A DNA stretch of 64,000 bases from Chitinivorax sp. PXF-14. GTDB taxonomy: Bacteria; Pseudomonadota; Gammaproteobacteria; Burkholderiales; SCOH01. This document shows, piece after piece, positions 7,485 to 15,623 of this stretch. The stretch covers positions 23,746 to 87,745 of the forward strand of contig NZ_JBFNXJ010000018.1 of NCBI RefSeq assembly GCF_040812015.1, given 5' to 3'. How positions within the stretch are numbered: position 1 is the stretch's first letter; every line of letters begins with the position of its first letter. The notes beneath the pieces were generated by a model that saw only the letters and a program-made list of their open reading frames with translations, was not told where the DNA came from and did no database searches. A program made the translations under genes and the position numbers.

Positions 7485-8182
7485 CACAGAAAACCGCTCT
7501 GATCACCGCCGCCGGCTCCGGCATGGGCGCGGCCATCGCCCGCAAACTCGCCGCCGACGGCTATCGTGTCGCGGTGATGTCGTCGTCGGGCCGAGGCGAG
7601 GCGCTGGGGCGCGAGCTCGGCGGCATCGGCTTCACCGGCTCGGTGACGAATCCCGACGAGCTGGCGCGCTTCGTCGAGCTCGCGCACACCGAGTTCGGCC
7701 GTATCGACGCCGTCGTCAACAGCGCCGGCCACCCGCCCAAGGGCGATCTGCTCGCGCTGAGCGACGAGCAGTGGCATGCCGGCCTCGACATCGCGCTGCT
7801 CAACGTGGTGCGCATCACCCGTCTGGTCACGCCGATCATGGCGGCCCAGGGCGGCGGCGCGATCGTCAACATCTCGACCTTTGCCGCGTTCGAGCCCGAT
7901 CTGCAGTTCCCGATCTCGGGCTGCATGCGTTCAGCGCTCGGCAGCTACGTCAAGCTGTTCGCCGACCGCTACGCCAAGGCCGGCATCCGTATCAACAATG
8001 TGCTGCCGGGCTATATCGACAGCCTGCCGGAAAAACCCGAGCGGGTGGCGGCCATCCCGCTGGGGCGCTATGGGCGCAGCGACGAGATCGCGGCGACGGT
8101 TGCCTTCCTGCTGTCGGACGCAGCGAGCTACATCACCGGGCAGAACCTGCGCGTGGACGGCGGCCTCACCCGCAGCGTCTAA
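7481..8182 (+). CDS. SDR-family protein with altered YxxxK active site
   Basis: 233 aa Rossmann-fold short-chain dehydrogenase-like protein. The NAD(P) loop TAAGSGMG (about 9-16), NSAG (about 83-86) and the C-terminal YITGQNLRVDGGLTRS are typical. The catalytic Tyr-x-x-x-Lys is missing: where Y-S-A-S-K is expected, before ALGSYVKLFADRYAKAGIRI, the sequence reads SGCMRSAL, so Tyr and Lys are replaced by Ser and Arg. The Ser in NISTFAAF remains. Related SDRs with this substitution exist, so it is probably a real subfamily rather than a sequence error. Last gene of the run that starts at the EVE gene. Confidence 0.87.
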   Translation: MTQKTALITAAGSGMGAAIARKLAADGYRVAVMSSSGRGEALGRELGGIGFTGSVTNPDELARFVELAHTEFGRIDAVVNSAGHPPKGDLLALSDEQWHAGLDIALLNVVRITRLVTPIMAAQGGGAIVNISTFAAFEPDLQFPISGCMRSALGSYVKLFADRYAKAGIRINNVLPGYIDSLPEKPERVAAIPLGRYGRSDEIAATVAFLLSDAASYITGQNLRVDGGLTRSV

Positions 8183-8224
8183 CCAGGGCTACCTGACAGC
8201 CGCGCCGCGCCGTACAATCAGGGC

Positions 8225-9034
8225 ATGCCCGTATCCTACCTGCGCAGCCTGACCGGCCTGGAACGCAACCAGCGAGCCAACCGCCATCTCGGCTACGCGC
8301 TCGCCTTCAACGCCGGTGCGGTCAATGCCGGCGGCTTCCTGGCCGTCGGCCAGTACACCTCGCACATGACCGGCATCGTCTCGCTGATGGCCGATAACCT
8401 GGCGCTCGGCCACATCGCGGCAGTGATCTCGGCGCTCGTCGCGCTGCTCACCTTCATCGTCGGCGCCATGCTGTCGACCCTGCTCATCAACTGGGCGCGC
8501 CGCCAGCGCCTGCACAGCACCTACGCGCTGGCGCTGGGTTTCGAGGCCTTGCTGTTGCTGCTGTTCGGCGTGATGGGCGCGCGGCTGATGGACGACGCGC
8601 CATTTTACATCCCGCTCACGGTGACGCTGCTGTGCCTGATCATGGGCTGCCAGAACGCGATGATCACCAAAGTGTCGCAAGCAGTGATCCGCACCACGCA
8701 CGTCACCGGCATCGTCACCGATATCGGCATCGAGCTCGGCAAGCTGATTTACTGGAACCGCTCGGCCGGGCCCGACGAAGACATGGTCCACGCCAACCGC
8801 GACAAGCTGCGGCTGCACATCACGCTGCTGGTGCTATTCTTTTCGGGAGGCGTGGTGGGCGCGCTGGCCTTCCAGCACTTCGGCTTCACCACCACGATCC
8901 CGCTCGCGCTGTGGCTGCTGGTGCTTGCGGCCGTGCCCATCTGGGACGACGCGCGCCGGGCCTGGTTGACGAAGCGCCTGCAGGGCGAAGGCGGGCACGC
9001 CGTCGCCGAATCACGGACCAACACACCAAAATAA
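8225..9034 (+). CDS. DUF1275 (YoaK-like) membrane protein
   Basis: 269 aa with about six hydrophobic segments, of the DUF1275/YoaK family. The typical N-terminal part reads GYALAFNAGAVNAGGFLAVGQYTSHMTG, and the second half has CQNAMITKVSQAVIRTTHVTG. Function of the family is unknown; some members neighbour transport or stress genes. The ATG at 8225 lies 42 bp after the SDR stop. The C-terminal tail is hydrophilic. Confidence 0.85.
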   Translation: MPVSYLRSLTGLERNQRANRHLGYALAFNAGAVNAGGFLAVGQYTSHMTGIVSLMADNLALGHIAAVISALVALLTFIVGAMLSTLLINWARRQRLHSTYALALGFEALLLLLFGVMGARLMDDAPFYIPLTVTLLCLIMGCQNAMITKVSQAVIRTTHVTGIVTDIGIELGKLIYWNRSAGPDEDMVHANRDKLRLHITLLVLFFSGGVVGALAFQHFGFTTTIPLALWLLVLAAVPIWDDARRAWLTKRLQGEGGHAVAESRTNTPK

Positions 9035-9050
9035 CCAAGATCGAGATCGC

Positions 9051-10016
9051 ATGCGCACCCAACTCTTTCCACCGCTTGAAGCCAACCGCCACGGCAGACT
9101 GGCCGTCGATGCCACCCACACGCTGTATTTCGAGGAGGCCGGCAACCCCGACGGCATGCCGGTGATCTTTCTGCACGGCGGCCCCGGCGCGGGCGCGAGC
9201 CCCAAGCACCGGCAGTTCTTCGACCCCGACTTCTACCGCATCGTGATCTTCGACCAGCGCGGTGCCGGCCGCTCGACGCCGCTCGGCGAGCTCAAGGACA
9301 ACACCACGCCCCACCTGATCGCCGACATCGAGCGGCTGCGCCAACATCTCGGCATCGAACGCTGGCTGGTGTTCGGCGGCTCCTGGGGTTCGACCTTGTC
9401 CCTCGCCTACGCCGAGGCACACCCCGAACATTGCCTGGGGCTGGTGCTGCGCGGCATCTTCCTGTGCCGCGACAGCGAGATCGCCTGGTTCATGCACGGC
9501 ATCCGCCAATTCTTCCCGGAACAGTGGCAGCAGTTCAGCAGCTATCTGCCCGAGGCCGAGCGCGGCGATCTGCTCGGCAACTACTACCGCCGCCTGACCG
9601 ACCCCGACCCGGCCGTGCACATGCCGGCCGCCCATGTCTGGAGCCATTACGAGGGTGCCTGCTCGACGCTGCTGCCGGACGAGGCCCTGCTGCACGGCCA
9701 CTTCGACGACGACACCGTGGCGCTGGGACTGGCGCGCATCGAGGCTCACTACTTCGTCAACAAGATCTTCCTGCCCGACAACAGCCTGCTCGCCAATATC
9801 GACCGCATCCGCCACCTACCGGCCGTGATCGTACAAGGCCGCTACGACGGCGTGTGCCCGCCCGTATCGGCCTGGGACCTGCACCAGGCCTGGCCCGAAG
9901 CGGAATTCATCGTGGTGCCGGATGCCGGCCACGCCGCCTGGGAGCCCGGCATCTGCGCCGAGCTGGTCAAGGCATGCGAGCGCTTCCGCCTCACCGGCAC
10001 GCTCAAGGCGGGCTGA
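9051..10016 (+). CDS. pip: Proline iminopeptidase
   Basis: 321 aa alpha/beta hydrolase of peptidase family S33 that removes N-terminal proline from peptides in the cytoplasm. Diagnostic segments are FLHGGPGAGASPKHRQFFDP (oxyanion region), the nucleophile elbow GGSWGS with Ser about 111, and VQGRYDGVCPP and DAGHAAWEPG, which carry the Asp and His. Length and motifs match bacterial Pip closely. It begins 16 bp after the DUF1275 gene, so the two may share a transcript. No signal peptide. Confidence 0.95.
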   Translation: MRTQLFPPLEANRHGRLAVDATHTLYFEEAGNPDGMPVIFLHGGPGAGASPKHRQFFDPDFYRIVIFDQRGAGRSTPLGELKDNTTPHLIADIERLRQHLGIERWLVFGGSWGSTLSLAYAEAHPEHCLGLVLRGIFLCRDSEIAWFMHGIRQFFPEQWQQFSSYLPEAERGDLLGNYYRRLTDPDPAVHMPAAHVWSHYEGACSTLLPDEALLHGHFDDDTVALGLARIEAHYFVNKIFLPDNSLLANIDRIRHLPAVIVQGRYDGVCPPVSAWDLHQAWPEAEFIVVPDAGHAAWEPGICAELVKACERFRLTGTLKAG

Positions 10017-10257
10017 CGAACCGATAAGCGCAAGGCATCACGCGGCCAAGCATGTGCACCTTGCAGCCTGGCCACACTTAGCATAGCCCGCCAGCTCGCG
10101 CCGACCGCGCCCGCACGCCTTGTGCTACAGCGCGTGTTGCGGCGCCTGATCGGGCGCTGGACTGTGTCGGTGGCGGCGATACCGCTTTGTTCCTTGTCGG
10201 CGGGGGCCGCATGGACCATGCTGAATGGTTCGCAACCCCGCTACCCAAGGAGCCCGC

Positions 10258-10854
10258 ATGTACCACGCTTACGGTGTCTCGCCGTCCGGCAACTGCTACA
10301 AGGTCAAACTCGCCCTGAGCCAACTCGGCCTGCCGTTCGAGTGGCATGAGGTCGACATGATGCACGGCGAACATCTGCAGCCGGCCTTCCTGCGCATGAA
10401 CCCGAACGCCAAGGTGCCGGTACTGGCGATCGACGACGACACCTTCCTGCCGGAATCGAACGCCATCCTCTATTACCTGGCGCAAGGCACCGAGCTGATG
10501 CCGGCCAGCCGCCTGGAGCAGGCCCAGGTCATGCAGTGGCTGTTCTTCGAACAATACAGCCACGAGCCCCATATCGCCGTGGCGCGTTTCATCCATGTCT
10601 TCCTCGGCCGCCCGGCGAGCCGCGAGGCCGAGCTCGCCAGCAAGATGAAGGGCGGCTACAAGGCGCTCGACGTGATGGAGCAGCACCTGGGCAAGCAGGT
10701 CTATTTCGTCGGCAACCGCTACTCGATCGCCGACATCGCGCTCTATGCCTATACCCACAAGGCACACGAAGGCGGTTTCTGTCTCGACGCCTACCCGGCG
10801 ATCCGCAGCTGGCTGGCGCGGGTGGCCGCACAACCGGGCCATGTCGCGATGTGA
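10258..10854 (+). CDS. Glutathione S-transferase family protein
   Basis: 198 aa. The N-terminal thioredoxin-like domain reads YGVSPSGNCYKVKLALSQLG, then NPNAKVPVLAIDDD (cis-Pro) and LPESNAILYYLA (the glutathione-binding ES pair). An all-helical C-terminal domain follows (YSIADIALYAYTHKAHEGGF). The candidate catalytic Ser lies in the first motif, as in theta/beta-type bacterial enzymes. ATG 10258 is preceded by AAGGAG at ideal spacing, so an upstream in-frame start at 10225 was not used. Substrate is not predictable. The window also encodes both glutathione biosynthesis enzymes. Confidence 0.9.
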   Translation: MYHAYGVSPSGNCYKVKLALSQLGLPFEWHEVDMMHGEHLQPAFLRMNPNAKVPVLAIDDDTFLPESNAILYYLAQGTELMPASRLEQAQVMQWLFFEQYSHEPHIAVARFIHVFLGRPASREAELASKMKGGYKALDVMEQHLGKQVYFVGNRYSIADIALYAYTHKAHEGGFCLDAYPAIRSWLARVAAQPGHVAM

Positions 10855-10942
10855 TATATATGCGCCGGCCGTTCATCAAAGGTTAACTGCCTTCGTGGCA
10901 ACAATAGCGCCAGGCAATATCCCGACAACACAAGGAGTCACC

Positions 10943-11521
10943 ATGAAAATCAAACTGATGCTTGCCGCATTGCTCGTTTCCGCCACGAGTTTTGCATTTG
11001 CCGACGCCACGGCCGACTACAGCGCGGCCAAGCAGGATATCGACGCCAAGTACAAGGACGCGGTCAAGGCCTGTGCGACCGAGGCGAAATCGGCCCAGGC
11101 CAAGTGCAAATCGGCCGCCAAGAAGGATATGCAGGCGCAGCTCGCCGAGGCCCGCCAGCAGCGCGATGCGGCGGCCAAGTGCGCGGACTGCGGCGTGGTC
11201 ACGGCGGTGACACCGTATGAAGTCAAGGGCGAAGGCTCGGCAGTCGGCGCGGTAGCCGGCGGGCTGGTCGGCGGCCTGCTCGGCAAGCAAGTGGGCAAGG
11301 GCGACGGCAACAAGGTCGCCACCGTCGCGGGTGCCGCGGCAGGCGCCTATGGCGGCTACAAGGCCGAAGAAGCGCTGAAGACCAAGCAGTACTTCGAATA
11401 CACGGTGAAGCTCAACAACGGCAAGGTGCAGAAGGTCAAACTCAACAAGCCGGAAGAGAAGGCCGAGTTCAAGGTCGGCGACAAGATCAAGCTGAGCGGG
11501 GATGGCATGGTCAGCAACTGA
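10943..11521 (+). CDS. Glycine-zipper 2TM domain envelope protein
   Basis: 192 aa with signal peptide MKIKLMLAALLVSATSFAFA. The mature N-terminal half is an Ala/Lys-rich helix with regularly spaced Cys (KACATEAKSAQAKCKSAAKK, then AAKCADCG). Next comes a glycine zipper GAVAGGLVGGLLGKQVGKG and GAAAGAYGGYKAEE, then a short basic beta-rich tail. Glycine-zipper 2TM proteins are outer-membrane or periplasmic proteins (PcpY/Rickettsia 17-kDa-like) of poorly defined function. A strong AAGGAG ribosome site precedes the ATG and an intrinsic terminator follows, so it is probably monocistronic. Confidence 0.8.
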   Translation: MKIKLMLAALLVSATSFAFADATADYSAAKQDIDAKYKDAVKACATEAKSAQAKCKSAAKKDMQAQLAEARQQRDAAAKCADCGVVTAVTPYEVKGEGSAVGAVAGGLVGGLLGKQVGKGDGNKVATVAGAAAGAYGGYKAEEALKTKQYFEYTVKLNNGKVQKVKLNKPEEKAEFKVGDKIKLSGDGMVSN

Positions 11522-11542
11522 GTATTGCGCTACCTCATCGAC

Positions 11543-11569
11543 AGGCCCGTCCAGCGGGCCTTTTTCTTT
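11543..11569 (+). terminator. Intrinsic terminator after the glycine-zipper gene
   Basis: GGCCCG / CGGGCC stem with a 5-nt TCCAG loop followed by TTTTTCTTT, 23 bp past the stop codon. Canonical Rho-independent structure. Confidence 0.88.
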
Positions 11570-11650
11570 ATGGGCATCCGGATTACGGTGTGTTTGCCCA
11601 CAACGAAATCCGGCTTTAAGGTGCCTTGTTAACCGATTGAGGGGGCAAAC

Positions 11651-11917
11651 ATGAGTAATCACAGAAAAGTCGCAGCAATGGTTGTCGTTGCCTCCCTAAC
11701 GGCGGCAGCGCTGGCGATGTCTCCGACCCCTGTACCGTGGGGCTACCCAGCGCTGGATGCGCTTTGCCTCCTACAGGAAGCAGCGGCTGTTGACGGTGTT
11801 TCGGGTGCCTACCCGATCGGGGCGACCGCCGAAACCAAGTTTGGCAAGTGGACCTGCACGAGGGTTGTTGTGAGCCAGTCTCCCGTGAAAACTGGCGGTG
11901 TTTGGGTGCAGAAGTAG
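11651..11917 (+). CDS. Small secreted hypothetical protein
   Basis: 88 aa with a probable signal sequence or N-terminal anchor (KVAAMVVVASLTAAALAM). A short mature part has two Cys and an aromatic/Thr-rich end (ETKFGKWTCTRVVVSQ). I do not recognise a family. A GAGGGGG ribosome site precedes ATG 11651, and the gene lies just past a strong terminator, so it would need its own promoter (AT-rich 11570-11640). Codon bias is less GC-extreme than its neighbours. Real gene judged likely but not certain. Confidence 0.55.
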   Translation: MSNHRKVAAMVVVASLTAAALAMSPTPVPWGYPALDALCLLQEAAAVDGVSGAYPIGATAETKFGKWTCTRVVVSQSPVKTGGVWVQK

Positions 11918-12039
11918 CAAGGAAGGCGTGTGGGTCGCCCACAGCCAAATCCGGATAGCCTTCCCTATTCCGGCCAATACAACATTATTTCATTGAATGC
12001 TAATATTTAGCTGTCCGCCGCCAGACAGGAAACATTGGC

Positions 12040-13425
12040 ATGCCCTCCCCCACCACCCGATCACGCCTTGTCCGGCAAGGCCTGCTGGCCGCCCTGCTGC
12101 TGGGCAGCGGGCCGACACTGCCGGCCCAGGCCGATGAGCTCAGCTCGCTGCGGCAACGCGATTACACGCAGATCGACCGGCATGCGCTGGCGGCAGGCGA
12201 TCAAGCTACCCGGACGCTCGGCGGGCTGGTGGCCTATCTGGTCGAAACGGCCAGGGACGACGCAGACAAGGCGCGGGCGATCTTCCGCTGGATCACCGAG
12301 AATATCGAGTACGACGCCGCCGGCTTTTTCTCCGGCCAATATGGCGACCTGAGCGCCGAGGGCGTGCTCAAGCGGCGCAAGGCCGTCTGCAGCGGCTATG
12401 CCGAGTTGTTCTCGCGCATGGCGAAGCTCGCCGGACTCGAAGTCATCTCGATACGCGGCTATGTAAAGGACGTGCTGCACCAGAACGGCGAGCCGTTCGC
12501 CGACACCAATCACGACTGGTCCGCGGTCCGGCTCGCTGGGCAATGGTATCTGCTCGAACCGACCTGGGGCGCAGGCGGGCTGGACGACACAGGGCAGTTC
12601 AAGAAGCACTTCTCCGAGCGCCACTTTCTGGTCGACCCGGGCCAGCTCGCCTATACCCATTTCGCGGCCGACCCGCGCTGGCATGTAGCGGATACGCCAT
12701 CGCTGGCGGCATTCAACGCACAGATCCGGCCCTACGAGGCCTATCACCGCTATGGCGTCGAGGCACGCGAGACACGCCAGCAGCTGACGGCCCAGTGCGC
12801 ATCGCAGACGCTCACCTTCAACACGCCCGGCAACGTCTATCTGCGTGCATCGCTGGAACGCGATGGCCATGTGCTGAGCCAGCAGACCCTGCTGCAACGC
12901 CATGGTAACGACAACCAGTTGCTGGTTGCCGCACCTGCGGCCGGTAATTACACGCTACGGCTGTACGCCAAAGAAGCCAACGCGCCCGGCCACGTGTTCG
13001 AACAGGTGGTGCACTACACGCTGCAGTTTCCGGCAGGCTCTGCGTTCCAGTTCCCGGTCGATTACGTCACCTTCCGCGAGCATGGCGGCACGCTGCAGAC
13101 GCTGCTGGCCGGCACGCTGAGCCTCGGCGCGCTCACCCACTTCTCGCTCGATCTGCCGGGCGCGGTCGAGATCGCGGTGGCCCGCGATGCGGAGCACTGG
13201 ATCAAGCTCGACAAGCGGGGTGACCATTTCGAAGGGGATGTCGAGATCGCCGGGGCCACGACGGTCTACGCAAAATTCGACGACACGGCACCGGACCACC
13301 TCGCCGTGCTGAGCTACAGCGCGGTGACGGAGCCCGTCACGCAGGCGTTCACCCCGTGCCAGGCGCTGCCCGCAGGCGTGCAACTGGCCAGCAACGAGGG
13401 CCAGGCGCCGGCCGCCCCGCGCTGA
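12040..13425 (+). CDS. Secreted transglutaminase-like (kyphoscoliosis peptidase-type) protein
   Basis: 461 aa with a signal peptide (RQGLLAALLLGSGPTLPAQA). The transglutaminase-like core occupies about 60-190: ARAIFRWITENIEYDA, the nucleophile region RRKAVCSGYAELFSRMAKLA (Cys117), and NHDW (His158). The third catalytic position is Glu (LLEPTWGAG, Glu173) where Asp is usual. The order and the long beta-rich C-terminal half (about 230-440) resemble KY-type transglutaminase-like proteins. These may be proteases or crosslinkers; activity is not established. It converges on the LPS operon with only 9 bp between stops. Confidence 0.82.
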   Translation: MPSPTTRSRLVRQGLLAALLLGSGPTLPAQADELSSLRQRDYTQIDRHALAAGDQATRTLGGLVAYLVETARDDADKARAIFRWITENIEYDAAGFFSGQYGDLSAEGVLKRRKAVCSGYAELFSRMAKLAGLEVISIRGYVKDVLHQNGEPFADTNHDWSAVRLAGQWYLLEPTWGAGGLDDTGQFKKHFSERHFLVDPGQLAYTHFAADPRWHVADTPSLAAFNAQIRPYEAYHRYGVEARETRQQLTAQCASQTLTFNTPGNVYLRASLERDGHVLSQQTLLQRHGNDNQLLVAAPAAGNYTLRLYAKEANAPGHVFEQVVHYTLQFPAGSAFQFPVDYVTFREHGGTLQTLLAGTLSLGALTHFSLDLPGAVEIAVARDAEHWIKLDKRGDHFEGDVEIAGATTVYAKFDDTAPDHLAVLSYSAVTEPVTQAFTPCQALPAGVQLASNEGQAPAAPR

Positions 13426-13434
13426 ACGGAATGT

Positions 13435-14487
13435 TCAGGCACTCACGAGGCGCTGCAAGGCCGCCTCGGCGTCCTCCACGCTGATGTCGCCGACATCCAG
13501 CGTGTCTTTCTGCAGCAGCTGATAGGGCACACCCCACGGGTGCCAGATGCGTGCATCCGACTTGCCGAAGAAGCATACGATGGGCTTGCCCAGCCCCGCG
13601 GCAACATGCATCGCGCCGCCATCGGAACAGACGACCGTGTCGGGCAGCGACAGGCCCGCGATCAACTGCTCGAGCCGCTGCGTAGGATAGGGCAAGAGCG
13701 GGACATCACGCAGCGCCGCCATGATCTGGGCAGCCTTGCGGTCGTCGCCGGGATGCAGCGGATTGTCTTCATCGCCCGGTGACCAGAACAGCATGAAGCC
13801 GTAACCGCCGCCCTGGTGCAGGCGACGTGCGAGCTCGACGAAGCGCTCCGCCGGCCAGCGCTGGCTGGGCTTGCGCGCGCTGATGTGCAACCCGACGATC
13901 TTCATGCCCGGTTTGTACCATGCCTGCGCCTCCAGCTCGTGTCCTGCAGCGGCGGCTTGCGCCGGATCAGGCGCAAGGGCCAGGGTGGGTGGCACCTCCT
14001 CGATGCCGAGCGGATGCAGCAGCGGCGCCATGATCTCGGCGCTGTGGATGCCCGGTGGCGGCGGGGCAAGCGCCCGGTCGATGCCATCGCGCGGCTTGCC
14101 GTCAGGCGTAAAACCGACGATATGACGCGGCGCCAGCCGGCGCGCCATGCCGGCGGCACGCCCGGTATAGCCATTGCCGGCCAGGATGATGTAGTCGTAG
14201 CGCTGCCGGCGCAATTGCCAGAATAGCCTCAACCGTGCCAGCAGATTGCCGAACGCCGACTCGCCGTGCTCGAGATGTTTGCCCTTGGTGTAGGCGTAAA
14301 CATGGTCGAGGTGTGGATTGTGGGCGAGCACCGCAACGTTGTAGCTGTTCACCAGCGCGTCGATACGTGCATTCGGATAGTGGCGGCGCAGGCTCGCAAT
14401 CAGCGGCGTGGTACAGACCAGGTCGCCGATATTGTCGCGGCGGATGACCAGCAGCTTGATCGGGGCGGTGAAATCGGGTGGCGTCAT
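13435..14487 (-). CDS. Glycosyltransferase family 9 (heptosyltransferase-like)
   Basis: 350 aa GT-B enzyme. The N-terminal signature KLLVIRRDNIGDLVCTTPLI matches ADP-heptose:LPS heptosyltransferases. The C-terminal acceptor/donor domain includes TVVCSDGGAMHVAAGLGKPIV, the usual GT9 donor motif. It probably adds a heptose-like sugar to the LPS core or a surface glycan. It is the last gene of the minus-strand polysaccharide operon; its start overlaps the preceding GT4 stop by 4 bp. I saw no terminator between it and the convergent transglutaminase gene. Confidence 0.88.
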   Translation of the reverse strand: MTPPDFTAPIKLLVIRRDNIGDLVCTTPLIASLRRHYPNARIDALVNSYNVAVLAHNPHLDHVYAYTKGKHLEHGESAFGNLLARLRLFWQLRRQRYDYIILAGNGYTGRAAGMARRLAPRHIVGFTPDGKPRDGIDRALAPPPPGIHSAEIMAPLLHPLGIEEVPPTLALAPDPAQAAAAGHELEAQAWYKPGMKIVGLHISARKPSQRWPAERFVELARRLHQGGGYGFMLFWSPGDEDNPLHPGDDRKAAQIMAALRDVPLLPYPTQRLEQLIAGLSLPDTVVCSDGGAMHVAAGLGKPIVCFFGKSDARIWHPWGVPYQLLQKDTLDVGDISVEDAEAALQRLVSA

Positions 14488-15623
14488 GCGGCACTCTGTC
14501 GAATGAAATCCAGCACGTGGCCGGTGCGTTGCACAAAGGCTTCAAAGGAAAAACGTGCGAGACGCTCGGGATGGTTGAGCGGCTTCGGCCGTGCGTCACC
14601 GGCGGTGAGTGCGGCCAACAGCTGGCGCAGTTCCTGGCCCTGATCCTCGCGCGGGTCGCGGTAGAGCAGGCCGGTTTGGCCATGCGCCACGGTTTCGGTG
14701 AAAGGAGGGGCGTTGACCGCGAGCACCGGCGTGTTGCACGCCTGCGCCTCGATGATGTTGAGGCCGAGCGCCTCTTTTTCCGGCAGGCCGGACAGCACGA
14801 AATCGAGCTGGCGGTAAATACTGCCGACGTCGTGCTGATGGCCCCAGAAGCGCGTCTGCGACTTGATGGGCGGCAGCGCCGCACGCAAGTCGCGCACCGA
14901 GGCGTAGCCCCCGGCGCCAAAGATGTCGAGCGTGATGGCGGGGAACTCGGCCAGCAGCGGCGCAATATGCTTGAACAGCAGCGGAAACTGCTTGATCGGT
15001 GTGATGCGCGATACGATGCCAAGCGCCAGTCCGGGCCGCCGCTCGAACACCGGGCGCCGCCGCAGTGGCTCGACCAGCGGCTCGAGCCATGACAACAGGC
15101 GATCGCGCCCCTTGCGCATGTCCCACTCGTACTCGGAAGTCTGCACGATGCGGCCGATATCCGCACTGGCAAACCGGGCGAGATCGGCCACGCCATACAA
15201 TGGCTCGGGACAAGGGTTGGGTACGCCCGCATCGCGCAAGCTGGCCAGCACGTAAGCGGACACCGCGAACACACCCGAATAGCCATCGAACACGCGCGGA
15301 TTGCGCCCAAACAGCGGCATGTGGGCAATCCCGAATACCGGGTGCACGCGCCGCCAGGCCGCCAGCGATTCACCGTCGACCGGTCCGTGGGTGATGATGG
15401 GTGTGGCAACGCCAGGCAGTTGCGCGGCCACCTCGCGCAGGCTGGCAACCGGCAGCAGCGTGGTATTGGGCAGATCGAGCTGACGCCAGAACGGCGCATC
15501 GTCCGCAACGACCAGCAGGGTGCGGCAGCCATGGTGCGCCAGGGCTGAGGTCAGAAAGCGGGTGTAGACCTCGCCGCCGCCGAAATGTCGCTGCAGGTTG
15601 ATCTGGATCACCGTCTGGCTCAT
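14484..15623 (-). CDS. Glycosyltransferase family 4
   Basis: 379 aa GT-B glycosyltransferase. The N-terminus has the acceptor glycine loop (INLQRHFGGGEVYTRFL), and the C-terminal donor domain carries LGIVSRITPIKQFPLLFKHI and the EX7E-type region GLPEKEALGLNIIEAQACNT. It has no transmembrane segment, so it is a cytoplasmic-face enzyme adding a sugar to a lipid-linked core or O-unit. Both ends overlap neighbours by 4 bp, which implies coupled translation. Donor and acceptor are unknown. Confidence 0.88.
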   Translation of the reverse strand: MSQTVIQINLQRHFGGGEVYTRFLTSALAHHGCRTLLVVADDAPFWRQLDLPNTTLLPVASLREVAAQLPGVATPIITHGPVDGESLAAWRRVHPVFGIAHMPLFGRNPRVFDGYSGVFAVSAYVLASLRDAGVPNPCPEPLYGVADLARFASADIGRIVQTSEYEWDMRKGRDRLLSWLEPLVEPLRRRPVFERRPGLALGIVSRITPIKQFPLLFKHIAPLLAEFPAITLDIFGAGGYASVRDLRAALPPIKSQTRFWGHQHDVGSIYRQLDFVLSGLPEKEALGLNIIEAQACNTPVLAVNAPPFTETVAHGQTGLLYRDPREDQGQELRQLLAALTAGDARPKPLNHPERLARFSFEAFVQRTGHVLDFIRQSAA

